Part shown: piece after piece, positions 40,403 through 48,596 of the stretch
Position numbering within the stretch: the stretch's first letter is position 1
Layout: each line of letters opens with the position of its first letter
NCBI GenBank assembly: GCA_042573625.1
Contig: JBHPCZ010000008.1
Span: 1 to 52,263, forward strand
DNA length: 52,263 bases
Origin: JBHPCZ01 sp042573625
GTDB lineage: Bacteria; Desulfobacterota; Desulfobacteria; Desulfobacterales; UBA11574
Direction of reading: 5' to 3'
The notes under the pieces: model-generated
The model's input: the letters and a program-made list of their open reading frames with translations, nothing else
The model's database searches: none
Told to the model about the DNA's origin: nothing
Made by a program: the position numbers and the translations under genes

Positions 40403-41440
40403 TTACTTGCCTTTCGAATCATCCTGGACCTTTTCATCCTGTTTTTCGGAAAGCCCCAAGGCTTCTTTGACCTTTGTCAACACAGCGTTGTACATATCCT
40501 GATTTTCCTTTAAGAAATTCTGGACATTTTGGCGTCCCTGACCGATTCGCTCCCCGCCGTACGAATACCAGGAGCCGCTTTTATCAACCACCCCTTTTTC
40601 CACGCCGATGTCGATAAGCTCGCCGGCCTGTGATATTCCTTCACCATATAGAATATCGAATTCAGCATCCATAAAAGGCGGTGCCATCTTGTTTTTAACC
40701 ACCCGAACCCTTGTGCGATTACCGACCACCTCCTGTCCATCTTTAATAGCGCCGATACGTCGAATGTCAAGTCTGACTGAAGAATAGAATTTTAGCGCAT
40801 TTCCTCCGGTTGTTGTTTCCGGATTTCCGAATACAACACCGATTTTCATTCGGATCTGGTTAATGAAAATGACAGCCGTCAGGGTCTTGCTGATGGTGCC
40901 TGCCAGCTTTCTCAATGCCTGGGACATGAGTCTGGCCTGCAGTCCCATATGGGAATCGCCCATTTCCCCTTCAATCTCCGCTCTGGGAACCAGCGCCGCA
41001 ACCGAGTCGATGACGATAATGTCGATGGCGCCGCTTCTTACCAGCATATCCGTAATTTCGAGCGCCTGCTCACCCGTATCCGGCTGGGCCACCAAAAGAT
41101 CATCGCAGTCAACCCCAAGGCTTTTTGCATATGCGGTGTCAAGGGCATGCTCAGCATCGATAAATGCAACGATACCGCCCTGCTTTTGCGCGTTGGCTAT
41201 AGCATGAAGCGCCAGTGTTGTTTTACCGGAAGATTCCGGCCCGAATATTTCAATAACCCTGCCCCTGGGAAGGCCCCCCACCCCCAGGGCTTTGTCAAGC
41301 GCAAGGGAGCCGGTCGGTATTGCGGGAACATCGATAATTGGACTGCTCCCCAGTTTCATAATGGAACCTTTGCCGAACTGTCGTTCGATCTGAACCATGG
41401 CAGTTTCGACTGCCTTTTCTTTGTCCGGTGAAATGCCCAT
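40403..41440 (-). CDS. recA: Recombinase RecA
   Basis: 345 residues. Walker A is GPESSGKTT at 67-75, followed by IDAEHALDTAYAKSLGVD, Walker B IIVIDSVAALVPRAEIEGEMGD, L2 loop region FGNPETTTGGNALKFYSSVR, and the acidic C-terminus. It forms the presynaptic filament for homologous recombination and SOS induction. GAGGAGG lies 7 bp before the ATG. No obvious LexA box was recognised in the upstream repeat tract. It is followed by alaS on the same strand. Confidence 0.98.
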   Translation of the reverse strand: MGISPDKEKAVETAMVQIERQFGKGSIMKLGSSPIIDVPAIPTGSLALDKALGVGGLPRGRVIEIFGPESSGKTTLALHAIANAQKQGGIVAFIDAEHALDTAYAKSLGVDCDDLLVAQPDTGEQALEITDMLVRSGAIDIIVIDSVAALVPRAEIEGEMGDSHMGLQARLMSQALRKLAGTISKTLTAVIFINQIRMKIGVVFGNPETTTGGNALKFYSSVRLDIRRIGAIKDGQEVVGNRTRVRVVKNKMAPPFMDAEFDILYGEGISQAGELIDIGVEKGVVDKSGSWYSYGGERIGQGRQNVQNFLKENQDMYNAVLTKVKEALGLSEKQDEKVQDDSKGK

Positions 41441-41970
41441 GATATCCTCCTCATCGAAGTGGCTAAAGTTAAAGTGTCTAAAGCGAGTTAAAGTTATTTT
41501 ATTTGGTTCTTCTCCGGTTTAGCTGGAGAAGAGGGTTCAGGGATTCAAGGGTCCAAGGGCTCAAGTGTTTGTTCTCCAGCGATTTTATCAGTGCTTAAAG
41601 CATCCTTTCAACTTCCTCTGCATCATCCCTGAGAACCTTGTAATGTTCTTTATTTGCGTCATTTAAATCACCTGAAAGCAGGAGCCGGGTTTCCAATTCG
41701 AAAATAGAGCCATAGACAACATAATGCCCTCAAGTCGTCCGCAGTTGTCTTTCTGCCATATCCTCCTGCGATATTTAAAGGATTTGACACAGCAGCCCTT
41801 ATGATCTGAGATGTCAGCCCCCAGCTTTTTATTTTTAAGCTTTTCACTCGAATCCTTGAATCCTAATTTATCAAGCATTTCACTCGAACCCTTGGACCCA
41901 TGCCCGAGGCAGGCAAGCCTTGACCCATTGAATCCTTTGAAAATCACCAACTCTTTTGGAGATGATTCTT
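41441..41970. repeat. Repeat-rich region upstream of recA (family C tracts)
   Basis: 530 bp between thpR and recA. Next to recA is CTAAAGTTAAAGTGTCTAAAGC plus GAGTTAAAGTT (41465-41495). Then comes GTTTAGCTGGAGAAGAGGGTTC, leading into GGGATTCAAGGGTCCAAGGGC (41518-41565). At 41847-41935 lie inverse-orientation units (CTCGAATCCTTGAATCCTAA, CTCGAACCCTTGGACCC), and at 41944-41970 the hairpin that also occurs at 19138-19167. Frames in this stretch do not resemble genes. The recA promoter must lie here. Confidence 0.65.
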
Positions 41971-42543
41971 TTACTTTTTCAAGGATGCGCTCATCAGCTG
42001 TGTATAAACGGCTCCTGTCGGGTGGAGCTCACTTTTAAACAAGACAATTTCGTTGACGATAAATGTTCCTGATTCAAACGTGGCATATTCTTTCATCGCT
42101 TGCATCAGTCTGTTTGAATCCATGCGTTGTTTGACTCGCCCAATGGTAAGATGCCCTTTAAAGGGTCTTTTTTCTCTTGGGAAACCGATGGATTCCAAAT
42201 GACCATCAAGGTGTCTTTGCAAACCGGCCAACCGGTTGTGTTGTTCGGCAACTCCGGTCCATATCACGCGGGGTCGCTTTATGTTCGGAAAGACGCCGAT
42301 ACCTTTTGCAATGAGTGACAAAGGGGCATATGTTTTTACAGACTCGGATATTGCGCTGCCAACCTTTTCCGTATCAGCGCGGTCTGTGTTGCCTAAAAAT
42401 TTGAGTGTCAGATGGATGTTCTCCGGTCGGACCCACTTCACGTTAAAACCATAAGACTTTAGATCTTCCTGGATTTTGCTGATAGAAACAGTGATTTTTT
42501 CCGGAAGCTTAATGGCAATAAAGGCTCGTATGGTATCAGGCAT
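41971..42543 (-). CDS. thpR: RNA 2',3'-cyclic phosphodiesterase (ThpR/LigT family)
   Basis: 190 residues from MPDTIRAFIAIKLP; an ATG five codons upstream is also in frame. The 2H phosphoesterase signature is complete: H44-L-T46-L in ENIHLTLKFLG and H131-L-T133-I in FKGHLTIGRVK. It hydrolyses 2',3'-cyclic phosphates and historically was called 2'-5' RNA ligase. It lies upstream of recA on the same strand, a common neighbourhood for the family. Confidence 0.92.
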   Translation of the reverse strand: MPDTIRAFIAIKLPEKITVSISKIQEDLKSYGFNVKWVRPENIHLTLKFLGNTDRADTEKVGSAISESVKTYAPLSLIAKGIGVFPNIKRPRVIWTGVAEQHNRLAGLQRHLDGHLESIGFPREKRPFKGHLTIGRVKQRMDSNRLMQAMKEYATFESGTFIVNEIVLFKSELHPTGAVYTQLMSASLKK

Positions 42544-42623
42544 ATATTCGGTAAACACTAAAAGGTTGTCGTAACAATTTTATTGCGGTGGCCGAACGTC
42601 TAATATTTTATGCGATATTCGGG

Positions 42624-43790
42624 TTAAGTCGGCAAAGTGAACTGCGGTTCCCCGAGTGAAAACTTGCCTTTGGAAATCCAATCTTTCAATATTTCGGCAA
42701 TCTCGCGCGCTCGGACAAGACTGGATAGCGGAACCGTCGGCACATTTTCTCCCTTAAATTTGATATGGCCGCTTTTGAGTTCGGCGTAACTGACCTGACC
42801 ATAACTTTTGGATATACCGTTTGGGTAGTCATGTCCATAATCGACGATCTGGGTAAATATCTCCTCGTCCGATATTGATGTAAACTTGGCCATCTCTTCG
42901 TTTAATATGGGGATGGGAATACCTATACCGACGGAGAGCGAGGCCCCATAACCCCGGAGGCTCACTGCAACAAGCCACTTGGGCTTCATTTTTTTCAGGT
43001 CTCCCATAACCCACAACGTACCGGCAGGTGAAACCGGAATCCCCTTTCGGGTCCTTTTCACGGAAGGTTTATGCTGGGTCCCATGCCATGTAACGTATCC
43101 TTCGCCGCCCCCAAGAAAAATTCGGGTCCCGAGGCCGATGGTCTTGTAATATGGGTCATTAAAAAGCGGGCTCAACTGACCTGCCGAGCAATAGTTTGCG
43201 TTACCTGCTTTGGGTTTCAAAGTGCCCATGTAAGTATATATTGTTTTGTTGGTCAGGTTTACGGCACAGTTATAATTCTGGTAACCGTTTCTCGGGCTGC
43301 AGAGTGTAGCGCCGGGAAGCGTGTGAAGCTTAATCTCTTTTTCAGCCATCCGGTTGGGATAACAATCTGTTCCATAACCTGTTGCCTTTAAATGCACCTT
43401 TTTATTTGAAACCAGATCTTGAATAACATGGCCGCCGCCATAGTTAAATTCCCCCGGATAAACCATGTTCAATGGATCGTCTTCGCAAAGTTCAGTGACC
43501 CCGATATAGCAATCAACCGCGGCCACTCCCGCATATGCAGGGACATTGTTCAGCCACACCTTGGAGGCCTTTATGGTTGGAACGGCATGCCCGAAATTGA
43601 TAAATGCGCCGGATGAACACATGGGCGCGAAGGTACCGGTTGTCACAACGTCAACACGCCTTGCAGCCTCAACCGGCCCTTCTTCATCAACGATACCAAT
43701 CATCTCTTCGGCGGTTACCACAGCAACCTCACCGGACTTGATCTTGTTGTTGATTTCCTGGTAGCTTTTGTTGATCTTATATTTCTTCAT
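42624..43790 (-). CDS. HcyBio-family (DUF39) homocysteine biosynthesis protein
   Basis: 388 residues from ATG 43790 (GGATAGAAGG upstream; an alternative start at 43805 would overlap the M23 gene). Family blocks: TTGTFAPMCSSGAFINFGH, NNVPAYAGVAAVDCYIG, YGGGHVIQDLVSNK, GYGTDCYPNR (C143, probably the catalytic cysteine), TLCSPRNGYQNYNCAVN, FLGGGEGYVTWHGTQH and SLRGYGASLSVGIGIPIP. In methanogens and sulfate reducers this family converts aspartate semialdehyde plus sulfide to homocysteine, normally with an NIL/ferredoxin-type partner. No partner gene is adjacent here. It follows the M23 peptidase gene by 4 bp. Confidence 0.87.
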   Translation of the reverse strand: MKKYKINKSYQEINNKIKSGEVAVVTAEEMIGIVDEEGPVEAARRVDVVTTGTFAPMCSSGAFINFGHAVPTIKASKVWLNNVPAYAGVAAVDCYIGVTELCEDDPLNMVYPGEFNYGGGHVIQDLVSNKKVHLKATGYGTDCYPNRMAEKEIKLHTLPGATLCSPRNGYQNYNCAVNLTNKTIYTYMGTLKPKAGNANYCSAGQLSPLFNDPYYKTIGLGTRIFLGGGEGYVTWHGTQHKPSVKRTRKGIPVSPAGTLWVMGDLKKMKPKWLVAVSLRGYGASLSVGIGIPIPILNEEMAKFTSISDEEIFTQIVDYGHDYPNGISKSYGQVSYAELKSGHIKFKGENVPTVPLSSLVRAREIAEILKDWISKGKFSLGEPQFTLPT

Positions 43791-43794
43791 CCTT

Positions 43795-45180
43795 CTATCC
43801 TTCATCCAATCTGGATTTTACAGTCTCGATCTTTGTTAAAACGTTGTTTCTTATCCAGGTTGCGTCCCACCATTCAATCGGGTTTACAAAGGTATTATGC
43901 ACGAGCAGGCTGAAATGAAGATGATCTCCACCGGCAAGCCCCGTGGTTCCGGTGTAGCCAATGATTTCACCTTTTGAAACCATCTGTCCCTCCTGGGCGT
44001 TAATGCTGCTTAAATGGGAATACATGCTCAGTAGACCAAAACCATGATCGATAGCCACCGTATTTCCATAAATGCCGACGGGTCCGGCGAATAGAATTTT
44101 TCCGTTATTCGATGCCGGAACCGGCGAGTTTGCTACAGAGGCCAAATCAATTCCCAGGTGAACCTGGCGATCTATTTTTTGGCCTTTATATTTATAAACA
44201 CGGTGATCAGCAAACCCTGCTTTTCTTGCTGAATTGGGCAGCCTTAGAAATGCCCCTTCCCAGTGCATGATCCTATCCGTATTTTCCGCCAGGCCTGTAA
44301 TTTGCTCGTAGTTGGCCTTTCGAAGGTCGCGATTGACCTTGAGAAATTTGTCAGCCAGGAGCATTTTAGAATCTGTTGGATTTTTAATATCAAATTCAGG
44401 CATCTTCCAGTGAAGGAATCTGTCTGAGATATTTATTAAATCATTTTTATAGGCTTTCCGCTTGATATAATGAAGAAAGCCCGCTCTGTTGCTGTTGCCC
44501 GCATAATCGGTCGCTTCAACAAAGAGTTCAGTGCCGGGGCCTTGCTTGTAGTTCAGGGCGAAAAAGGCCAGTAATACATTCTTGTTTTTAAAATATCCTG
44601 AATGCCCTGGGAAAAAGTTGTCACCGACATGGACACCGCTTTTTAAACACGGTTCGGAGGTCCTATAGATGACAAGGCCCGATCCGCCCTGCCTTATGTT
44701 GTGAAGCCTGCTCAGAATGGCGACCCCGGGAGGCTTCGTGTCGATCATTACCTCCTTTTCGATATAGGTCTGATTTCCGTGCCACCATCCGCGCCAGGAA
44801 AAATCCCTTGCAACCATGCGCAGGATTGCTTTGCCGTCGGCGATTCCCATTTTCCCTGGCTCGATTTTAACCGTATGGGAAGCTTGACGTGTCTTTCCGC
44901 CGGAAAGAAAGCCTTCTAGAGAATAGTCCTTTTCGAGCAAAGTGATTTCCCTGCCGTCTTTTAAGAGTCCAATCCATATTCTTCGTAAACCACTTTTGCT
45001 GTCAGACACTGAAACGGAAATCGATTGAGACGCTCGTAATGAAGGGGATGTGAGGTCTATTTTGAGAGACGGTTTTTCGCCTTCCAGTTTTACGAACAGG
45101 ATCCATACAACAGGTGGGACAATGATTAACAATACAACAACAATCAGCCAGGATTTAAAAATTTTATGTATAGCTCTCAA
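43795..45180 (-). CDS. M23-family peptidoglycan endopeptidase, membrane-anchored
   Basis: 461 residues. One N-terminal membrane helix (about 10-30) places the rest in the periplasm. Residues about 35-330 hold beta-rich, Ig-like segments. The LytM/M23 domain is C-terminal: H341-LGI-D345, SHL with H389, and H420-L-H422 in GDHLHFS, which is the complete zinc site. It should cleave peptide cross-links, or act as a divisome/envelope activator if substrate-specific. Good catalytic residues argue for activity. It is transcribed divergently from kdsA and is co-oriented and nearly abutting with the HcyBio gene. Confidence 0.9.
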   Translation of the reverse strand: MRAIHKIFKSWLIVVVLLIIVPPVVWILFVKLEGEKPSLKIDLTSPSLRASQSISVSVSDSKSGLRRIWIGLLKDGREITLLEKDYSLEGFLSGGKTRQASHTVKIEPGKMGIADGKAILRMVARDFSWRGWWHGNQTYIEKEVMIDTKPPGVAILSRLHNIRQGGSGLVIYRTSEPCLKSGVHVGDNFFPGHSGYFKNKNVLLAFFALNYKQGPGTELFVEATDYAGNSNRAGFLHYIKRKAYKNDLINISDRFLHWKMPEFDIKNPTDSKMLLADKFLKVNRDLRKANYEQITGLAENTDRIMHWEGAFLRLPNSARKAGFADHRVYKYKGQKIDRQVHLGIDLASVANSPVPASNNGKILFAGPVGIYGNTVAIDHGFGLLSMYSHLSSINAQEGQMVSKGEIIGYTGTTGLAGGDHLHFSLLVHNTFVNPIEWWDATWIRNNVLTKIETVKSRLDEG

Positions 45181-45342
45181 TAGGTTACACTACCCCTTTC
45201 ATTTGATTATAAAGCCCGAACAATAACAGTTATAAAGGCGGTAATCAAGGCCTCTTTTTCGTTTCTTGACTTTTAACTGCCCACACGATAAAAGTTTTAG
45301 AGATGCCGGAAACCGCAAGGCTGAAGCCGAAAAGCAGAGAAT

Positions 45343-46158
45343 ATGGGCAATATTATAAAGATGGATAATATCACTATCGGGAAGGGCGCCCCCCTTGTGT
45401 TGATCTCGGGGCCTTGTGTGATAGAAGATTATGAAACAACGCTGGAAATCGCTCGATTTTTGAAAGAACTTACCCAAAAACTGGGTCTGCCTTTTATATT
45501 CAAGGCTTCCTATGACAAGGCAAACCGAACATCAATTCATTCCTTCAGGGGCCCCGGGATAAAGGATGGGCTTGATATTCTGGAACGTATCAAGTCCGAG
45601 CTTGACGTTAAAATCCTTTCAGATGTCCATAGAACAAATGAAATTGCCGCTGCCGCCCGCATACTGGATATCATCCAGATCCCTGCCTTTTTATGCAGAC
45701 AGACCGATTTTGTTTTAGAGGTCGCCAGGACGGGAAAGCCGGTAAATATCAAAAAGGGCCAGTTTCTTGCCCCGTGGGACATGTTGAATGTTGTGGAAAA
45801 GGTGACCTCCACTGGAAACAGGCAAGCCCTCATCACCGAACGGGGGACGATGTTCGGATACAATAATTTGGTGGCGGATTTTCGCGGAATAAAGATAATG
45901 CAGGATATGGGGTGGCCGGTGATATTCGATGTGACGCACAGTATTCAGCTTCCAGGGGGGGCAGGTACGAGTTCCGGCGGACAGCGGGAGTTTGCTCCAG
46001 TTCTTGCCAAGGCGGCCGTAGCTGCAGGAGCAGACGGAATATTTATGGAGGTTCACACGGATCCTGACAAGGCGCTTTGTGACGGCCCCAACTCCTTAAA
46101 ACTCGATACGCTCTATGAGCTGCTTTCCCGACTCATGGAAATTCGGAAAGTGATATAG
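45343..46158 (+). CDS. kdsA: 3-deoxy-8-phosphooctulonate synthase (KDO-8-P synthase)
   Basis: 271 residues. VLISGPCVIEDYE (19-31), FKASYDKANRTSIHSFRGPG, ILSDVHRTNEIAAAA, LCRQTDFVLEVARTGKPVNIKKGQF (read as two adjoining blocks) and FDVTHSIQLPGG..TSSGG all match KdsA. It condenses phosphoenolpyruvate with arabinose-5-phosphate. Cysteine at position 25 marks the metal-dependent class, in contrast to the Asn of the E. coli enzyme. It heads the KDO/LPS-transport gene run, and kdsC follows after 9 bp. Confidence 0.96.
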   Translation: MGNIIKMDNITIGKGAPLVLISGPCVIEDYETTLEIARFLKELTQKLGLPFIFKASYDKANRTSIHSFRGPGIKDGLDILERIKSELDVKILSDVHRTNEIAAAARILDIIQIPAFLCRQTDFVLEVARTGKPVNIKKGQFLAPWDMLNVVEKVTSTGNRQALITERGTMFGYNNLVADFRGIKIMQDMGWPVIFDVTHSIQLPGGAGTSSGGQREFAPVLAKAAVAAGADGIFMEVHTDPDKALCDGPNSLKLDTLYELLSRLMEIRKVI

Positions 46159-46167
46159 GTTCGAGGC

Positions 46168-46701
46168 ATGAGCGGCGCGGATTTGGAAGTGACAAACAAG
46201 TTGAAACGGATAAGGCTGTTGATCCTTGATGTGGACGGAGTGCTTACCGATGGCAGCATTACATATAATGATAACGGTGCGGAGGCCAAGGTATTTAATG
46301 TAAAGGACGGCCTTGGTCTCAGACTGCTTATGGATGCGGGGATTAAGGTATGTATCGCCACGGGCAGAACTTCAAAAGCGCTTCGCCATCGGTGCAGAGA
46401 TCTGGGTATTGACCATGTATTTGAAGGTGTGAGGGAGAAAGACACCTTACTCGATTCTATAATAGAACAGACCGGTGTGTCGGTTGAAGAAATAGCATTT
46501 GTCGGGGATGATCTCGTTGACCTTCCATTGATGAAAAAGATCGGGCTTGCGATCGCCGTGGCCGATGCCCATGAAGCCGTCCTTGATAACGTAGCAATGG
46601 TTACATCGGCGATCGGCGGGTCCGGTGCCGTAAGGGAGGTCTGCGAAGCGATTTTAAAGGCCCAGGGGCTGTGGGACAATATCTTGGGAAGATACTTGTA
46701 A
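46168..46701 (+). CDS. kdsC: KDO-8-phosphate phosphatase (HAD family)
   Basis: 177 residues, a cap-less HAD phosphatase of the KdsC group. Motif I LLILDVDGVLTDGSITY has D21 and D23, motif II CIATGRTS follows, then the family's G..EK...L, and motif IV FVGDDLVDLPLMKKIGLAIAV. It dephosphorylates KDO-8-P to KDO in the step after KdsA. The gene order kdsA-kdsC-lptC-lptA-lptB is the usual one. Confidence 0.95.
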   Translation: MSGADLEVTNKLKRIRLLILDVDGVLTDGSITYNDNGAEAKVFNVKDGLGLRLLMDAGIKVCIATGRTSKALRHRCRDLGIDHVFEGVREKDTLLDSIIEQTGVSVEEIAFVGDDLVDLPLMKKIGLAIAVADAHEAVLDNVAMVTSAIGGSGAVREVCEAILKAQGLWDNILGRYL

Positions 46702-46712
46702 CTCAGTAGGTG

Positions 46713-46967
46713 AATTCAATATCCAATACCCAATATCGAATGTCGAATATCGAAGGAAAACAGCTCGATAATCTATGGGTTGGATTTTCCGTGAAATTGA
46801 GTACTGTCATATGCCAACGGCCGAGAAGAGAACACTTCATCATTCGACATTCCGTGTTGGATATTGGACATTCAATAGCTGTAAATAGCGACGGTCTCCA
46901 AACCCGGTGTGATGCCCCCGTCAAGGGGACTTCCTGAGGCCGTTCGCTATACGGGAGGATATTCTAC
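46713..46967 (+). repeat. Repeat family A, copy 3
   Basis: A full-length relative of the 27815-28068 element, placed between kdsC and lptC. Shared blocks are AATGTCGAATATCGAAGGAA with AACAG, CATCATTCGACATTCCGTGTTGGATATTGGA, GTGATGCCCCCGTCAAGGGGA and CTTCCTGAGGCC...CGCTATACGGGAGGA. The middle 60 bp diverge. The final hairpin keeps its stem although its sequence differs from copies 1 and 2. Confidence 0.8.
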
Positions 46968-47015
46968 TCATTTGCACCTTGTCGCCTACTGTTAAGGAAT
47001 TCGGGTAGCTTATCG

Positions 47016-47594
47016 ATGCCATTAAATAGAGTCAAGAAGCTGAAACTCTTATTGGTTTCGGTTATCGTAATTACAATCAGCGTCACGGTGGTTGTTTTTA
47101 TCAACTATCGGCAGGCGATGAATGCACGCAACAACAGTATTTCAACTTCTCCGGGCGATGATGCAAACATATCCATCGGCAAGGTTCATCAGACAGCCAC
47201 ACGGAACGGTGTAAAGGAGTGGAGTCTGGATGCCCGATCGGCACACTATGTTGAGGCAGAGAGACAGGCGGTTTTCGATGATCTATCTGTACTTTTTTTT
47301 CTTAAGGACAACAAGCGGGTGTACCTTAAGGCGGATCGAGGCATACTAAAAACAGATTCAAATGACATTGAGGTTACGGGCAATGTTGAAATGAAAAGTG
47401 ACATTTACAGACTGAATGCGGAGAGCCTGCATTATGAGCATGACCAACGCATCATTTTTTCAAAAGTCCCGGTGAAAATTATTGGAAATTCGTTCGATCT
47501 TGTGGCCGATGCCATGTCATTGAATCTGAGTACAAACAGAACATTGTTTGAGGGGAACGTGGAAGGAATCTTCAGTGAACATATCAGGCTGTAA
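47016..47594 (+). CDS. lptC: LPS export ABC transporter periplasmic protein LptC
   Basis: 192 residues. One N-terminal membrane helix (about 8-29, LKLLLVSVIVITISVTVVVFI) is followed by an LptC-type beta-jellyroll with the family strings WSLDARSAHYVEAERQAVFDDL, LKADRGILKTDSNDIEVTGNV and AESLHYEHDQRIIFSKVPV (each a separate strand region). It links the LptB2FG extractor to the LptA bridge. The downstream lptA frame overlaps its 3' end by about 20 bp. Confidence 0.9.
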   Translation: MPLNRVKKLKLLLVSVIVITISVTVVVFINYRQAMNARNNSISTSPGDDANISIGKVHQTATRNGVKEWSLDARSAHYVEAERQAVFDDLSVLFFLKDNKRVYLKADRGILKTDSNDIEVTGNVEMKSDIYRLNAESLHYEHDQRIIFSKVPVKIIGNSFDLVADAMSLNLSTNRTLFEGNVEGIFSEHIRL

Positions 47595-48156
47595 TCAACA
47601 TCGTTGTCGATCATATTATATCTGGGCTGCGGCTTTTATACTGTCAACCCTCTTCTTAACGATTTGCCTGTATGCGGGTGATGAAGCAGGCGATAGCGCC
47701 TCACGGACAGACAGCAGCGACGAAAAAATCCGCATTACAGCAGAAAGGCTAATTTCGGACAGCGAAGCCAGGTTTGCCGAATTCAGCGGAAATGTTAAAG
47801 CAACCCAGGGGGATACTGTTATTATGGCGGATCAGCTCAAAGTTTTTTATAAAAGCGGTCCGAAAGGTAAAGCCGGCGGTTCTCCGAGTGAGGAATCGAT
47901 AGATAAAATTGTTGCAGATGGAAATGTGAAAATACACTTCGAAAACAGGGTTGCAGTTGCTCGGCATGCAGTATACACTACAGAAACCAGGGTCCTTGTC
48001 CTGTCCGGCGCCGGTTCAAAGGTCACCAGCGGAACCGATTATATTTCCGGTGAAAAAATAATATATTACCGAACTGATGGTAAAATTGTTGTTGAAGGAG
48101 GCAGTAACAAACAGGTGGAGGCTGTTATTCATTCCGGAGAGAAGGGAATTAATTAG
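47575..48156 (+). CDS. lptA: LPS transport periplasmic protein LptA
   Basis: 193 residues from the GTG at 47575, chosen because GGAAGGA lies 8 bp upstream; the frame is open to a TTG at 47548. Signal peptide about 12-35 (YIWAAAFILSTLFLTICLYAG). The OstA/LptA jellyroll follows: KIRITAERLISDSEARFAEFSGNVKATQ (strands 1-2), TVIMADQLKVFY, KIVADGNVKIHFENRVAVARHAVY and DYISGEKIIYYRTDGKI. It polymerises into the periplasmic LPS bridge. Its stop codon coincides with the tip of a family B repeat, and lptB follows only after about 440 bp of repeats. Confidence 0.9.
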   Translation: MNISGCNQHRCRSYYIWAAAFILSTLFLTICLYAGDEAGDSASRTDSSDEKIRITAERLISDSEARFAEFSGNVKATQGDTVIMADQLKVFYKSGPKGKAGGSPSEESIDKIVADGNVKIHFENRVAVARHAVYTTETRVLVLSGAGSKVTSGTDYISGEKIIYYRTDGKIVVEGGSNKQVEAVIHSGEKGIN

Positions 48157-48182
48157 TTTCCATCCAGAAATGGCCTTTTTCC
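48156..48182 (+). repeat. Repeat family B, tip fragment at the lptA stop codon
   Basis: GTTTCCATCCAGAAATGGCC starts at the last base of the lptA TAG. It matches the ends of the family B copies at 36545-36563 (inverse) and 51301-51320. AATTAGT precedes the motif both here and at hpf. Confidence 0.65.
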
Positions 48183-48184
48183 AA

Positions 48185-48596
48185 TAATTTTGGAAGGATT
48201 CAAGGGGTCAAGGATTCAAGTGATATGCTGAGAGATTTTAGGATTCAAGGCATCGAGGGTTTAAGGGCTTGCGGCGAGCTCAGCCGAGCGGTTCGAGAGA
48301 AATGCTTAGAAATAAAAAGAATGAAAAGTATGGCAGAAATCTTATGAACTCTGTTTGGATATTTATAAAATAACAAAAAGCCCCGAAAGAAGAAAGGTAG
48401 GGTCTGACATCTCAAATAAGAAGATCCGCCGTGTCTGTGCCTTCAAATGTTGATAATAGCATTAGAAAAAAAACAGTTGGCCCCTTGAATCCTCGAATCC
48501 TTGTCTGCCCTCCAGGGGCGGGTAAACCTCAGGCAGGCTTGTATGCCTTGTAGGCAGGACTTTCTACAACTAATCTGGAGAAGAATCTTAAATAAT
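48185..48596. repeat. Family C repeat tracts between lptA and lptB
   Basis: It contains GGAAGGATTCAAGGGGTCAAG with GATTCAAGTG (48193-48225), GGATTCAAGGCATCGAGGG (48241-48260), and inverse-orientation CCCCTTGAATCCTCGAATCC (48482-48501) next to CAGGCTTGTATGCCTTGTAGG and AATCTGGAGAAG close to the lptB start. No gene is visible. A promoter for lptB-rpoN is expected here but was not identified. Confidence 0.65.

Noticed and set aside
41441..41500. LexA box upstream of recA
   Set aside because: I looked for a palindromic SOS box near the recA start but saw only AAAGTT/TCTAAAG repeat words. No convincing operator can be claimed.
41663..41950. 95-codon minus-strand frame upstream of recA
   Set aside because: It is composed of the degenerate family C repeats, with no start signal or family likeness.
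41471..41970. Possible CRISPR array because of repeated words upstream of recA
   Set aside because: Units are only 8-10 bases, drift in sequence and spacing, occur in both orientations, and have no unique spacers or cas genes nearby.
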